NCBI GenBank assembly: GCA_945897725.1
Contig: CAMDFR010000001.1
Span: 124,001-188,000, forward strand
Origin: Chitinophaga pinensis
GTDB lineage: Bacteria > Bacteroidota > Bacteroidia > Chitinophagales > CAMDFR01
Direction: 5' to 3'
DNA: 64,000 bases
The translations under genes were made by a program, and so were the position numbers. Within the stretch, counting starts at the first letter, position 1, and the number at the start of each line of letters is the position of its first letter. Under the pieces are notes generated by a model. The model ran no database searches and was not told the origin of the DNA. It saw nothing but the letters and a program-made list of their open reading frames with translations. Shown in pieces: positions 7,921 to 16,455 of this stretch.

Positions 7921-9234
7921 ATGAAACACATATACATCATAGGTATTTCCATCTTTTCCTTGTTTGCCAATGCTCAAGTAAACACCAAAAACCTATCCTT
8001 GTCGCAGGCAATCGAATTAGGCATATCGGAAAGCAAACAGCTGAAAATTTCATTGGCCAAAACAGCCGCAATTCATGCTAGAGTGGAGCAATATTCCTTT
8101 AATGCTATCCCAGCTTTAACAGTGACAACAGCCTACAGCAGACTGAGCGATAACATCGACCCCTTCACCATCCAAATACCTGGCATTGGAGAAAAAGTAT
8201 TGAATCCCGTTATCCCAAATCAATTTGTGAATAAGGCCTCTCTTTCACAAACAATATTTGCCGGACTAAGAGGCGTCTATCTTCTACAGTCTACTCAATA
8301 CCTTGAAAACGCAGCAAAATACGATTACGAAAAAGATCGCGTAGAAATAAAAAACAATATCATCAACGCGTATTATGCGCTCTACAAATCGATGGAGGCG
8401 AAAAAATTAGTTGAAGAAAATAAGTTAGTTCTAGATAAGCGACTTTATGATACCAAAAATTTTCAATCTGTTGGGCTAGCCTTACAAAATGATGTACTTA
8501 AAGTGGAACTAAATATTTCTAACATCAAGCAAGCCTCTGCTGAAATTCAGTCTGCCATCGATATTGCCACCTACAATTTTAATCTCATGTTGGGACTACC
8601 AGAAAACACGGTTTTAGTATTAGAGTCTGAACCAATGTTGACCGCAAAAGAAACGAATACTCCACAAGATTACCTTGCTCAAGCAGTCACAAATCGAAAC
8701 GATTTAAAATCTTCTGTGATGCGCGCCAAATCATCGTTAAAAATGGTTTCGCTTGCAAAAGGTGCCTATCTACCTATCGTCAATGCTGGAGTAAATTATT
8801 ACTACAACAATCCCAATCAAAGAGTATTTCCACAAGAAGCCAAATTTAAAAACACATGGGATTTAGGTGTTTCACTCAATTGGAACTTAACCACTTTATT
8901 TACGAATCGTTATCAAGTCAATGAAGCAAAAGCGAACCTAAAACAGGTAGATGCCGCAAACGACATGCTCAATGATGCTGTTAAAATGGATGTAAATGCT
9001 AGCTATTCTCAATATATGCTCGCCTTACAAAAAATTGAAATCACGAAGAAGGCAGTAGAACAAGCAACCGAAAATCAACGCGTCATTAAAAATCAATTTG
9101 ATAGTGATGTAAAAATGCTTTCAGATTTACTTGACGCAGATTTCTTGCTTCTTCAATCCAAACTCAATCAGACCAATGCTAAAATAGATGCCGAAACAGC
9201 TTGGTTCAAACTCATCAAATCAACAGGACAATAA
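7921..9234 (+). CDS. TolC-family outer membrane efflux channel
   Basis: A 437-residue outer membrane efflux protein. The signal peptide is MKHIYIIGISIFSLFANAQ. Two repeated helical-hairpin halves with long Ala/Gln/Asn-rich coiled-coil stretches follow (for example KNIINAYYALYKSMEAKKLV, and VKMDVNASYSQYMLALQKIE in the second half). It would form the trimeric exit duct of the tripartite pump encoded by the next two genes. The start codon is one base after the tetR stop, so translation is probably coupled. The size is typical for Bacteroidota TolC homologues. Confidence 0.92.
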   Translation: MKHIYIIGISIFSLFANAQVNTKNLSLSQAIELGISESKQLKISLAKTAAIHARVEQYSFNAIPALTVTTAYSRLSDNIDPFTIQIPGIGEKVLNPVIPNQFVNKASLSQTIFAGLRGVYLLQSTQYLENAAKYDYEKDRVEIKNNIINAYYALYKSMEAKKLVEENKLVLDKRLYDTKNFQSVGLALQNDVLKVELNISNIKQASAEIQSAIDIATYNFNLMLGLPENTVLVLESEPMLTAKETNTPQDYLAQAVTNRNDLKSSVMRAKSSLKMVSLAKGAYLPIVNAGVNYYYNNPNQRVFPQEAKFKNTWDLGVSLNWNLTTLFTNRYQVNEAKANLKQVDAANDMLNDAVKMDVNASYSQYMLALQKIEITKKAVEQATENQRVIKNQFDSDVKMLSDLLDADFLLLQSKLNQTNAKIDAETAWFKLIKSTGQ

Positions 9235-9246
9235 AAAAAACAATAC

Positions 9247-10362
9247 ATGGAAAATCAAATCTCGGGACAAGAAAATAATAACACTACTGAAGTGGTTAAA
9301 AAGAAGCGAAATATCATGCCCTTCATTATGGCTTTTCTTCTTGTTGTTATCGCTTTCATTGGCATCAAAAAAATAATGTACGGTAGAGAAAATGAAGATA
9401 CCGAAAACTCACAATTAGAATGCAATATCACAAGTATGGTTTCCAAAGTACCTGGATACGTCACAGTCCTGAATATTAAAGACAATCAATATGTCCATAA
9501 AGGCGATACACTACTCAAAATAGATGATCGAGAATGGCTCATCAAAGTAACGCAAGCCGAAATTGCACTCGCAAATGCTACTGCAAATATTGACCTAACA
9601 GGCTCAAATGTAAATACTGCTGATGCAAATGTGATCGCAGCAAATGCAAATATTCTCACAGCACAAGCCAATGTAGAAGCTGCTAAAGTAAAAGTATGGA
9701 AAACTACCCAAGACTTTGATAGATATAAGAAATTATACGACCTCAACTCGGCAACTGCCCAGCAACTTGACAATGCAACCGCAGAAAAAGAATCAGCAGA
9801 AAAACAGTTAGAAATCACAATCAAACAATTGAATGCTAGCAAAAGCGTATCTGCCGTGTCAAGTGCACAAATGGGAAGCAGCCAAAAACAAATTTCATTA
9901 GCGGCACTATTGGTAAAACAACGTCAAACGGAGTTAGACAACGCTAAACTTCAGTTATCATATGCTACCATCATTGCACCATCTGATGGATTCATTGCTA
10001 AAAAGAATGTTCAGATGGGACAACTCATCACAAGCAACACACCTCTTTTTGCATTAGTAGATGATAGTTATTTTTGGGTAACCGCAAATTTCAAAGAAAC
10101 ACAAATCGAAAAATTAAGTGTTGGTCAAAGTGTAAAAATAGAATTGGACGCCTACCCTAATGGTACATTCACTGGCACCGTAGAGTCTCTTTCTCCTGCT
10201 GCTGGTTCTAAATTTGCATTGCTCCCACCTGACAATGCCACAGGAAATTTTGTAAAAGTAGTACAACGCATTCCTGTAAAAATAAAAGTAAACAAAGAAG
10301 ACAAGGACAAATATCCTTTGCGCGCTGGTATGAATGCCAAGGTAATTGTGAAGGTAAAATAA
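9247..10362 (+). CDS. emrA: EmrA/HlyD-type membrane fusion protein
   Basis: A 371-residue periplasmic adaptor with one N-terminal membrane anchor (about residues 25-43, IMPFIMAFLLVVIAFIGI). A lipoyl-like half follows (VPGYVTVLNIKDNQYVHKGD), then a long alanine-rich coiled coil with AANANILTAQANVEAAK, the second lipoyl half (ATIIAPSDGFIAKKNVQMGQ) and a beta-barrel domain. It links the DHA2 transporter in the inner membrane to the TolC channel. It lies 12 nt after tolC and before the emrB-like gene, the classical EmrAB-TolC order. Confidence 0.9.
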   Translation: MENQISGQENNNTTEVVKKKRNIMPFIMAFLLVVIAFIGIKKIMYGRENEDTENSQLECNITSMVSKVPGYVTVLNIKDNQYVHKGDTLLKIDDREWLIKVTQAEIALANATANIDLTGSNVNTADANVIAANANILTAQANVEAAKVKVWKTTQDFDRYKKLYDLNSATAQQLDNATAEKESAEKQLEITIKQLNASKSVSAVSSAQMGSSQKQISLAALLVKQRQTELDNAKLQLSYATIIAPSDGFIAKKNVQMGQLITSNTPLFALVDDSYFWVTANFKETQIEKLSVGQSVKIELDAYPNGTFTGTVESLSPAAGSKFALLPPDNATGNFVKVVQRIPVKIKVNKEDKDKYPLRAGMNAKVIVKVK

Positions 10363-10460
10363 TTCATACTTCTGTCACTCGCTTCGCATGGACGAATAAA
10401 TAAACTGGACCTTTCATCACAGATTGACACAAGTGAAAACAAAAATAATGTCGCAAAGAA

Positions 10461-12047
10461 GTGGAAAATAATCCGAATAATCTTATAGAATATGGTTTTA
10501 GAAGAGTCATCATCACCATTACAGTGATTATGTGCTCTGTGCTTGAACTTATCGATACATCAATAGTCAATGTTGCTACCACCAACCTAATGGGTAATCT
10601 AGGAGCTACGCTAAGTGAAGTCAGCTGGGTCATTGCTGCCTATGGTATCGCCAATGTTATTGTTGTGCCTATGTCGAGCTGGTTATCTATAAAGCTTGGC
10701 CGAAGAAATTATTTTGGAGCATCTGTTGTCCTCTTTACCGTGGCATCTGTGCTATGCGGCAATTCTACCAGTATCTGGGAGCTTGTCTTTTTCCGATTCG
10801 TTCAAGGTATCGGTGGCGGAGCACTCTTAGCCACATCACAAACGATTCTTACAGAAATTTATCCCGCAGAAAAAAGAGGATTTGCATCTGCCATGTTTGG
10901 AATGGGCGTCATCCTCGGTCCCACATTAGGACCCTTATTAGGTGGCTACATCATCACTACGCAAGAATGGCCAATGATTTTTTATGTGAATCTACCGATC
11001 GGCATCATCGCCGCTTTTCTTGCTTTCACATATATCAAAGATGTTGGCAATATTCCTGCTTACATGAAACAAGCAAAGGTAGATTGGCTAGGCATGATTT
11101 TACTGGTGGTTGGGGTCGGCTCCTTGCAGCTCATTCTTGAACAAGGAGATCGAGAAGACTGGTTCGAAAGCACCTATATCAGCATCTTCACCATTGTAGC
11201 GATACTCGGTATCATCTGTTTTATTTGGCGCGAATTAGTCATCGATTATCCGATTGTAGACTTAAGAATTTTAAAGAAAGGGAATGTGGCTATCGGTACT
11301 ATTCTCTCCTTCATCTTAGGCTTCGGACTTTTTTCAACCGTATTTATCTATCCTGTTTTTGTGCAACGATTCCTCGGATTCACTGCGCTGCAAACTGGCT
11401 TATCCCTGCTTCCTGGTGCACTCACCAGCGGTTTAATGATGCCCATCATTGGTATTTCTTTGAGCAAAGGCGTCAAGCCAAAATACCTGATACCATTTGG
11501 TTTGGCCATCTTCGGTATGTTTACTTATTGGGTCTCAAAAATTTTAACCGCACAAACAGGTGCAGAAGATTTCTTTTGGCCACTCATTTTTAGAGGTATT
11601 GGTTTGGGCTTACTTTTCGTACCGCTCACTACTGCATTATTAACCGGACTTCAAGGTCGTGAAATCGGTCAAGCCGCTGGCCTATCGGGCATGATACGTC
11701 AGCTAGGTGGCTCTTTTGGGGTGGCCATCTGCTCTACTTTAATTGCTAAATTTACCTACTTGCATCGATTTAATGAAATACAGCACAATACGGCATATGA
11801 TACGCCCACTCAGGAAAGATTAACGGCACTCACCAATGCATTTATGTCAAGAGGTTCTTCTTTGAGTAATGCTACAAGTCAAGCCGATGCAGTACTTGAG
11901 CGCTCTTCTACCATGCAGGCAACAGTGAATACTTATATTGATATTTTCTTGTACCTAGGCGTGTTCTTCCTCATTTGTATTCCTTTGGTGTTTTTGATCA
12001 AGGATATTAAAGCAGCTGGAAAGGTTGATATGGGGTCAGCACATTAA
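10461..12047 (+). CDS. emrB: EmrB/QacA (DHA2) family drug-proton antiporter
   Basis: A 528-residue major facilitator with about 14 membrane helices. Visible motifs are LIDTSIVNVATTNL in helix 1, a variant motif A (KLGRRNYFG), and antiporter motif C (GVILGPTLGPLLGGYI) in helix 5. It would export hydrophobic drugs or toxic metabolites in exchange for protons through the EmrA-TolC conduit. The start is GTG 10461; an in-frame stop lies just upstream (10446) and no in-frame ATG is available. It follows emrA by 98 nt and ends the operon. Confidence 0.92.
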   Translation: MENNPNNLIEYGFRRVIITITVIMCSVLELIDTSIVNVATTNLMGNLGATLSEVSWVIAAYGIANVIVVPMSSWLSIKLGRRNYFGASVVLFTVASVLCGNSTSIWELVFFRFVQGIGGGALLATSQTILTEIYPAEKRGFASAMFGMGVILGPTLGPLLGGYIITTQEWPMIFYVNLPIGIIAAFLAFTYIKDVGNIPAYMKQAKVDWLGMILLVVGVGSLQLILEQGDREDWFESTYISIFTIVAILGIICFIWRELVIDYPIVDLRILKKGNVAIGTILSFILGFGLFSTVFIYPVFVQRFLGFTALQTGLSLLPGALTSGLMMPIIGISLSKGVKPKYLIPFGLAIFGMFTYWVSKILTAQTGAEDFFWPLIFRGIGLGLLFVPLTTALLTGLQGREIGQAAGLSGMIRQLGGSFGVAICSTLIAKFTYLHRFNEIQHNTAYDTPTQERLTALTNAFMSRGSSLSNATSQADAVLERSSTMQATVNTYIDIFLYLGVFFLICIPLVFLIKDIKAAGKVDMGSAH

Positions 12048-12244
12048 TATTACATGTTTAAACATCTAGTTTATTTGGGCGTGCCGCCTGTTTTAAACAG
12101 TTTATAATAATGCCACCATAAATAATTTGAATACTGTTTAAACAGCCGTCCTGTGTTCTGCAGTACGCGGTACTGCTACCACCCAGTCACGCAATGTATC
12201 GTCAATCGTTTGACTTAATAAAATTAGCTAAGAAAGCTATACTA
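12048..12244. repeat. convergent intergenic region with three GTTTAAAC-type palindromes and a repeat fragment
   Basis: No gene. Three palindromes are present: ATGTTTAAACAT (12054-12065), CTGTTTTAAACAG (12088-12100) and CTGTTTAAACAG (12134-12145). Between the first two is TTTGGGCGTGCCGCC, which resembles one end of a dispersed repeat common in Bacteroidota genomes. Further on is the hairpin GCAGTACGCGGTACTGC (12160-12176), which recurs almost exactly at 34306-34323 in inverse orientation. No T-run terminator was seen for either converging gene. Confidence 0.5.
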
Positions 12245-14269
12245 CTATTTGTGCATCAATTTAAAGTTCTCCAGTCCGCATTTTAGAAATGCCCCATATT
12301 CATCTTCCGCAGGTGTAAAGCCTTTCGGCGTATTCAACACCCGATGATCTATCGGATCTATCAAAGCATAGTAGGGTTGTGTGGCCGATTTAAAATCGCG
12401 TAAAGACAAATCAAACCATTTATCACCAACAGTCGTAGCATTTTTCTTATTTAGAAATTTGCTCACAAATTTTTCATTTTCTGGTAACTCAATTTGTTCA
12501 TCTACATACAGCGATGCGATAATATACTTATCTCTCAAAACATTATTGATCGATGGAATCGTCCAAACATTTTCTTCCATTTTTCTGCAATTCACACAGG
12601 CCCATCCTGTGAAATCAATCATCACTGGCTTGTTTTGTCTCTTACCTTCGGCAATGGCGTCTTCTAAATAAAGATATACCTTAAGCCCTTTTAAATCATG
12701 AGTTCTAGCAGTACTTCCCTTCTCAAGTTTTTCTACCTTATGAAACCAACTATAAAATTTAGGAGGAGGAAATCCACTCACCAAACTAATTTCTTTATTA
12801 AAAAAATCTAAAGAAAGGTAGGTGGCAAATACCAAAGACAAAACCGCTAAACCCTTCATCACACGACTACTCTTGAAGGTTGGATCTTGTTTAAACTTGA
12901 ATATACCTAAAAGATACAAGGCCATCAAAATGGATATCACAATCCATAAACCAATGAACAATTCTCTTTTTAACAAACCCCACTGCTTCACTAAATCGGC
13001 ATTAGACAAGAACTTCAAGGCAAAGGCCAATTCAATAAATCCGAATACAACTTTTACCACCGTAAGCCAACCACCAGATTTAGGCAAAGCTTTGAGTAGA
13101 TTTGGGAAAATAGCAAATAAAGCGAATGGAATACCAAGACCAATTCCGAAGCCAGACATAGCAGGCATAATCAGCTTTGTATTCCCGATATTTCCCAAGA
13201 CCAACCCCAATACTGGTCCAGTACAAGAAAAGGACACTATGGCCAATGTTAACGCCATAAAGAAAATACCACTAATGCTTCCGATATTACTTTTTTCATC
13301 CACCTTGTTCGCTAGAGAATTCGGCAAACTAATATCATAAAAACCAAAGAGCGAAAACGCAAAAACAAGAAAGACTGCAAAAAAGGCAAGGTTCACCCAC
13401 ACATTTGTCGAAAACACATTCAGCGCATTACCACCCCATCCTAAAAACAAGAATGGTAAACTCAATAGAAAATAAACTAAGAAAATAAAGAAGCCATACA
13501 AAATCCCCTTTTGTACACCACTTTTTCGATCACCTGCACCCTTCAAAAAGAAACTAATAGTCATGGGTATCATAGGTAAAGTACATGGGAAAAACAAAGC
13601 AGCAAAGCCTCCCAGTATCCCGTAAAAAAGTGCAGTCCAAATAGACAATTCTTTTTTCAAACCTTCTCCACAATCACCAACGATGGTTCCAAAATCACCA
13701 TAGGTCACTTGACCATCACTCGTCACAGTGGTATCCTTGATAACAGGCTCTACCTCACTCGCCATCAAGGTGTCTATTGAAGAAGTATCTAACACAGCAT
13801 TTAAAGATTTATCACAATTGTCATTTAAGTCGATAGATAAATTTTTAGTCTCGGGTGGCAAGCAACCATGCTCGTCACAAGTTTGAAAATAAACTTCAGC
13901 CGCTATGATGCCCTTCTTTTTAATTTTTATTTTTTGGGTATAAACAATTTTATTTTTAAAAAAATGATATGGCCCAATGCCAGCATCGTCAAGGGTTTCA
14001 AGCACTCCTTTTTCCGTAACTTTCCCAACAAACTCAACATCTTTGTTTTTTGTGAAGGTAATTTCGGGCGAAATTAGAGATCCATCTCCTCCCGCCTCAA
14101 AAGAATATAGATGCCAACCCTCATCAAGTTTTGCAGTAATAGCAATCTCTCCTTCAGTCTCATTCAACATCTTGGTACAAGAGGAAAAATGAACTTTATT
14201 CATGTTCTGGCTATTTGTATGAACTGCAAAAAAAAGCAGTAGGCAAATAAAACTTATCTTTCTTTTCAT
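12245..14269 (-). CDS. dsbD: thiol:disulfide interchange protein DsbD
   Basis: A 674-residue transmembrane electron carrier that passes reducing power from cytoplasmic thioredoxin to periplasmic thiol proteins, for example in cytochrome c maturation. A signal peptide (MKRKISFICLLLFFAVHTNS) precedes the nDsbD domain with cysteines in TCDEHGCLPP. An eight-helix membrane core follows, with the paired cysteines in FFPCTLPMIP and FSCTGPVLG. The C-terminal thioredoxin domain has ACVNCRK. All six redox cysteines therefore appear present. ATG 14269 is preferred to the track start at 14290, which would overlap the upstream gene and precede the signal peptide. It is last in a minus-strand group with a second nDsbD-like gene. 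Confidence 0.92.
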   Translation of the reverse strand: MKRKISFICLLLFFAVHTNSQNMNKVHFSSCTKMLNETEGEIAITAKLDEGWHLYSFEAGGDGSLISPEITFTKNKDVEFVGKVTEKGVLETLDDAGIGPYHFFKNKIVYTQKIKIKKKGIIAAEVYFQTCDEHGCLPPETKNLSIDLNDNCDKSLNAVLDTSSIDTLMASEVEPVIKDTTVTSDGQVTYGDFGTIVGDCGEGLKKELSIWTALFYGILGGFAALFFPCTLPMIPMTISFFLKGAGDRKSGVQKGILYGFFIFLVYFLLSLPFLFLGWGGNALNVFSTNVWVNLAFFAVFLVFAFSLFGFYDISLPNSLANKVDEKSNIGSISGIFFMALTLAIVSFSCTGPVLGLVLGNIGNTKLIMPAMSGFGIGLGIPFALFAIFPNLLKALPKSGGWLTVVKVVFGFIELAFALKFLSNADLVKQWGLLKRELFIGLWIVISILMALYLLGIFKFKQDPTFKSSRVMKGLAVLSLVFATYLSLDFFNKEISLVSGFPPPKFYSWFHKVEKLEKGSTARTHDLKGLKVYLYLEDAIAEGKRQNKPVMIDFTGWACVNCRKMEENVWTIPSINNVLRDKYIIASLYVDEQIELPENEKFVSKFLNKKNATTVGDKWFDLSLRDFKSATQPYYALIDPIDHRVLNTPKGFTPAEDEYGAFLKCGLENFKLMHK

Positions 14270-14279
14270 CTTAACTAAT

Positions 14280-14732
14280 TTATAATCCAATTTTAAACTT
14301 TACTTCTTTAGGAGGAAGGCATTGCATATCATCACAACACATATACTCTACATAACCTTCTATACTTGTTTTTCCATGAAGGACTTTAAATTTTTGTTTA
14401 AAGATTGCCGTTTCTCCAAACTCCTTCAAAAACATGTCAAACATGGGCTCTATACCTTCTTTTACCTTGGTGCCATTCTCTGACAGCACACCTATCAATT
14501 CAATATTTGGATTTTCAGTAAAATGAAAAGAAGTGGGTATTGGGCCACCATCTTTAATAAATTGAGAATAAGTCCACCATCCCTTTTCAAGACTGGCAGT
14601 ACAAACCAAATAATACTCATTTTTTCCTGCATCTTCGATGGTAAAAGTCCACTTCGCTGGATTCAAATCCTGAGCACTTGCACTAAAGTGGAGAGTCAAA
14701 AAAATAATAACACAAAAAATAATTTTTTTCAT
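14280..14732 (-). CDS. stand-alone nDsbD-like periplasmic domain protein
   Basis: A protein of about 150 residues with a signal peptide (MKKIIFCVIIFLTLHFSASA) and a single domain like the N-terminal domain of DsbD: WTFTIEDAGKNEYYLV, then EGYVEYMCCDDMQCLPPKEV. The cysteine and proline arrangement near the C-terminus mirrors TCDEHGCLPP in the adjacent dsbD. It ends 10 nt before dsbD starts, so the two are probably co-expressed, and it may be an extra electron acceptor or delivery partner for DsbD. Met at 14741 is an alternative start; 14732 leaves a normal gap after purQ and a better signal peptide. Confidence 0.8.
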   Translation of the reverse strand: MKKIIFCVIIFLTLHFSASAQDLNPAKWTFTIEDAGKNEYYLVCTASLEKGWWTYSQFIKDGGPIPTSFHFTENPNIELIGVLSENGTKVKEGIEPMFDMFLKEFGETAIFKQKFKVLHGKTSIEGYVEYMCCDDMQCLPPKEVKFKIGL

Positions 14733-14741
14733 ACCATTCAT

Positions 14742-15449
14742 TTAAGAGTGAACTAGAGATTCATCTAAAAGAGAGGCAAACAATTTAAAGCCATCCGTAT
14801 TCCCCAAAATCTCTTCTGATGCTCGCTCTGGATGTGGCATCATGCCAAACACATTGCCTCCCTCATTGCAGATACCAGCAATATTTAACAAAGAGCCATT
14901 AGGGTTGCTTGATACGTTTTCGTTCCCTTCTTCATCACAATAAGTAAATAAAATCTGATGATGCGCCTTCATTGACTGTAAGGTTGCTTCATCGGCGTAA
15001 TATCTACCATCGCCATGGGCTATTGGAATTTTTAAAATTTCATTTTCGGTACATTGTCGCGTCAACAAAGAATGATTTTCTTTCACTTTTAAGAAAATAT
15101 TTCTACAATTATATTTTTGATTATCATTTCGCAAAAGCACACCTGGCAATAAACCCGCTTCGCACAAGATCTGAAAACCATTGCAGATACCCCATACTTT
15201 ACCACCAGCATTTGCGTGCTCTATCACTGCCTCCATCACAGGAGAAAAACGGGCTATAGCTCCCGTACGCAAATAATCTCCATATGAAAACCCTCCTGGT
15301 ATGATGATACAATCCTCAACACTGAAGTTTGGCAAAGTCGTTTCTTTATGCCATATTTCGAGGACTTCTTGCTTGGCAACCGATCTTAGCACATGAACCA
15401 TATCCTGATCGCAGTTTGAACCTGGAAAGATAACTACACCGAATTTCAT
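14742..15449 (-). CDS. purQ: phosphoribosylformylglycinamidine synthase glutaminase subunit PurQ
   Basis: A 235-residue class I glutamine amidotransferase that supplies ammonia to PurL for FGAM formation in purine synthesis. The nucleophile Cys is in [19 protein letters not shown] (about residue 95) and the His/Glu pair in [11 protein letters not shown] near the C-terminus. The N-terminus [16 protein letters not shown] is the usual PurQ start. A small-PurL plus PurQ system implies purL and purS elsewhere; neither is in this window. It lies 19 nt after the DUF6427-like gene. Confidence 0.95.
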   Translation of the reverse strand: MKFGVVIFPGSNCDQDMVHVLRSVAKQEVLEIWHKETTLPNFSVEDCIIIPGGFSYGDYLRTGAIARFSPVMEAVIEHANAGGKVWGICNGFQILCEAGLLPGVLLRNDNQKYNCRNIFLKVKENHSLLTRQCTENEILKIPIAHGDGRYYADEATLQSMKAHHQILFTYCDEEGNENVSSNPNGSLLNIAGICNEGGNVFGMMPHPERASEEILGNTDGFKLFASLLDESLVHS

Positions 15450-15468
15450 ATTGATAAATTTAACTTAT

Positions 15469-16449
15469 TTATAGAGACGTAAAAACTATTAATCCTGCCA
15501 AAATTACATGAATTAATTCAGCTATCCACATTCTTTTAAAATCTTTAAGGATTGTATATAGATAAAAAGAAAATGGAATTGCCAAGAAGAGAAAAGAAGT
15601 TAATTGTAGGCTATGCGAAAAAAAGAAGGAAAGCAAAAGACCAATCATCAACAAAAGACAAATACTGTAAAACTTACGGACGGTGACTATTGTCTTAATT
15701 GACTCTGACTGACCTTTAAGGATTCCAAAACCTACTAAGATAGCGAGGATAATCACTTTGACATACTCTAAAAGCTCTTCTTCTTTTAAAATATCTATTG
15801 AAGTGGTTATACTTGGCAATAAATGAGTGTAGAAAAAAGAAAATCTATCTATCATAAAACAATAAGTACCCATCAGAAAAACGGGGACAAAACATCCAAT
15901 CAAGGTAATGAGCAGGTCTCTGAACTGAACACTTCTAAGTAAAATAACGGCAGCTAACAAAAAGAAAATGAGTAAAAAAATAGGCTTATAAATAAGTGCA
16001 CCTAGGCTTATAAAAAAACCGGCATCAAAAAGCCCGGAATGTTTATTGTCGTTGAGAAGAGTGCCATATAAGATCATCACAGCAATAAAAACAAAAAAGA
16101 AAGACAGAAGCACATTGGAGATAAAATTAAAATCTGTAAAAAAAGAGGCGATGAGTATAAATAATAAGGCTGGTAAAAAACCATTTTTCTCAACGATCTT
16201 ATTGTTGGTTAAAATAAAATTAAAATAAAAAGCCACGATCAAAATGAGCGTAGTGCTAGCAAGATAGTGAATCCATAGATTTGAAACTGAAACCTTACAC
16301 AGTTCATCCGTAAGAAAAGAAAGGGGTTGGGAATAATCAACAGCGACATGAATACTAGAATGAAACAGCATTGGACAGCGAATCAAAAAAGCATACAAAA
16401 CAATTAGTAACAAGGATAATGGATTGGAATTTCTGACTAATTGCAGCAA
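15469..16449 (-). CDS. polytopic membrane protein, DUF6427-like
   Basis: A 326-residue protein with roughly ten hydrophobic helices and no soluble domain. Composition, length and Bacteroidota context resemble the DUF6427 family of unknown function, though this is from memory of the family. The start is a TTG at 16449: an in-frame stop lies six nt upstream and the first internal Met (residue 26) is beyond helix 1. The gene begins 7 nt after the stop of the upstream secreted-protein gene, so the two are co-transcribed. Function unknown. Confidence 0.65.
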   Translation of the reverse strand: MLQLVRNSNPLSLLLIVLYAFLIRCPMLFHSSIHVAVDYSQPLSFLTDELCKVSVSNLWIHYLASTTLILIVAFYFNFILTNNKIVEKNGFLPALLFILIASFFTDFNFISNVLLSFFFVFIAVMILYGTLLNDNKHSGLFDAGFFISLGALIYKPIFLLIFFLLAAVILLRSVQFRDLLITLIGCFVPVFLMGTYCFMIDRFSFFYTHLLPSITTSIDILKEEELLEYVKVIILAILVGFGILKGQSESIKTIVTVRKFYSICLLLMIGLLLSFFFSHSLQLTSFLFLAIPFSFYLYTILKDFKRMWIAELIHVILAGLIVFTSL

Positions 16450-16455
16450 GTTTTT

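Noticed and set aside
12822-13340. 172-aa plus-strand ORF inside dsbD
   Set aside because: It is a shadow of the membrane-domain codons; dsbD motifs in the other strand are complete.
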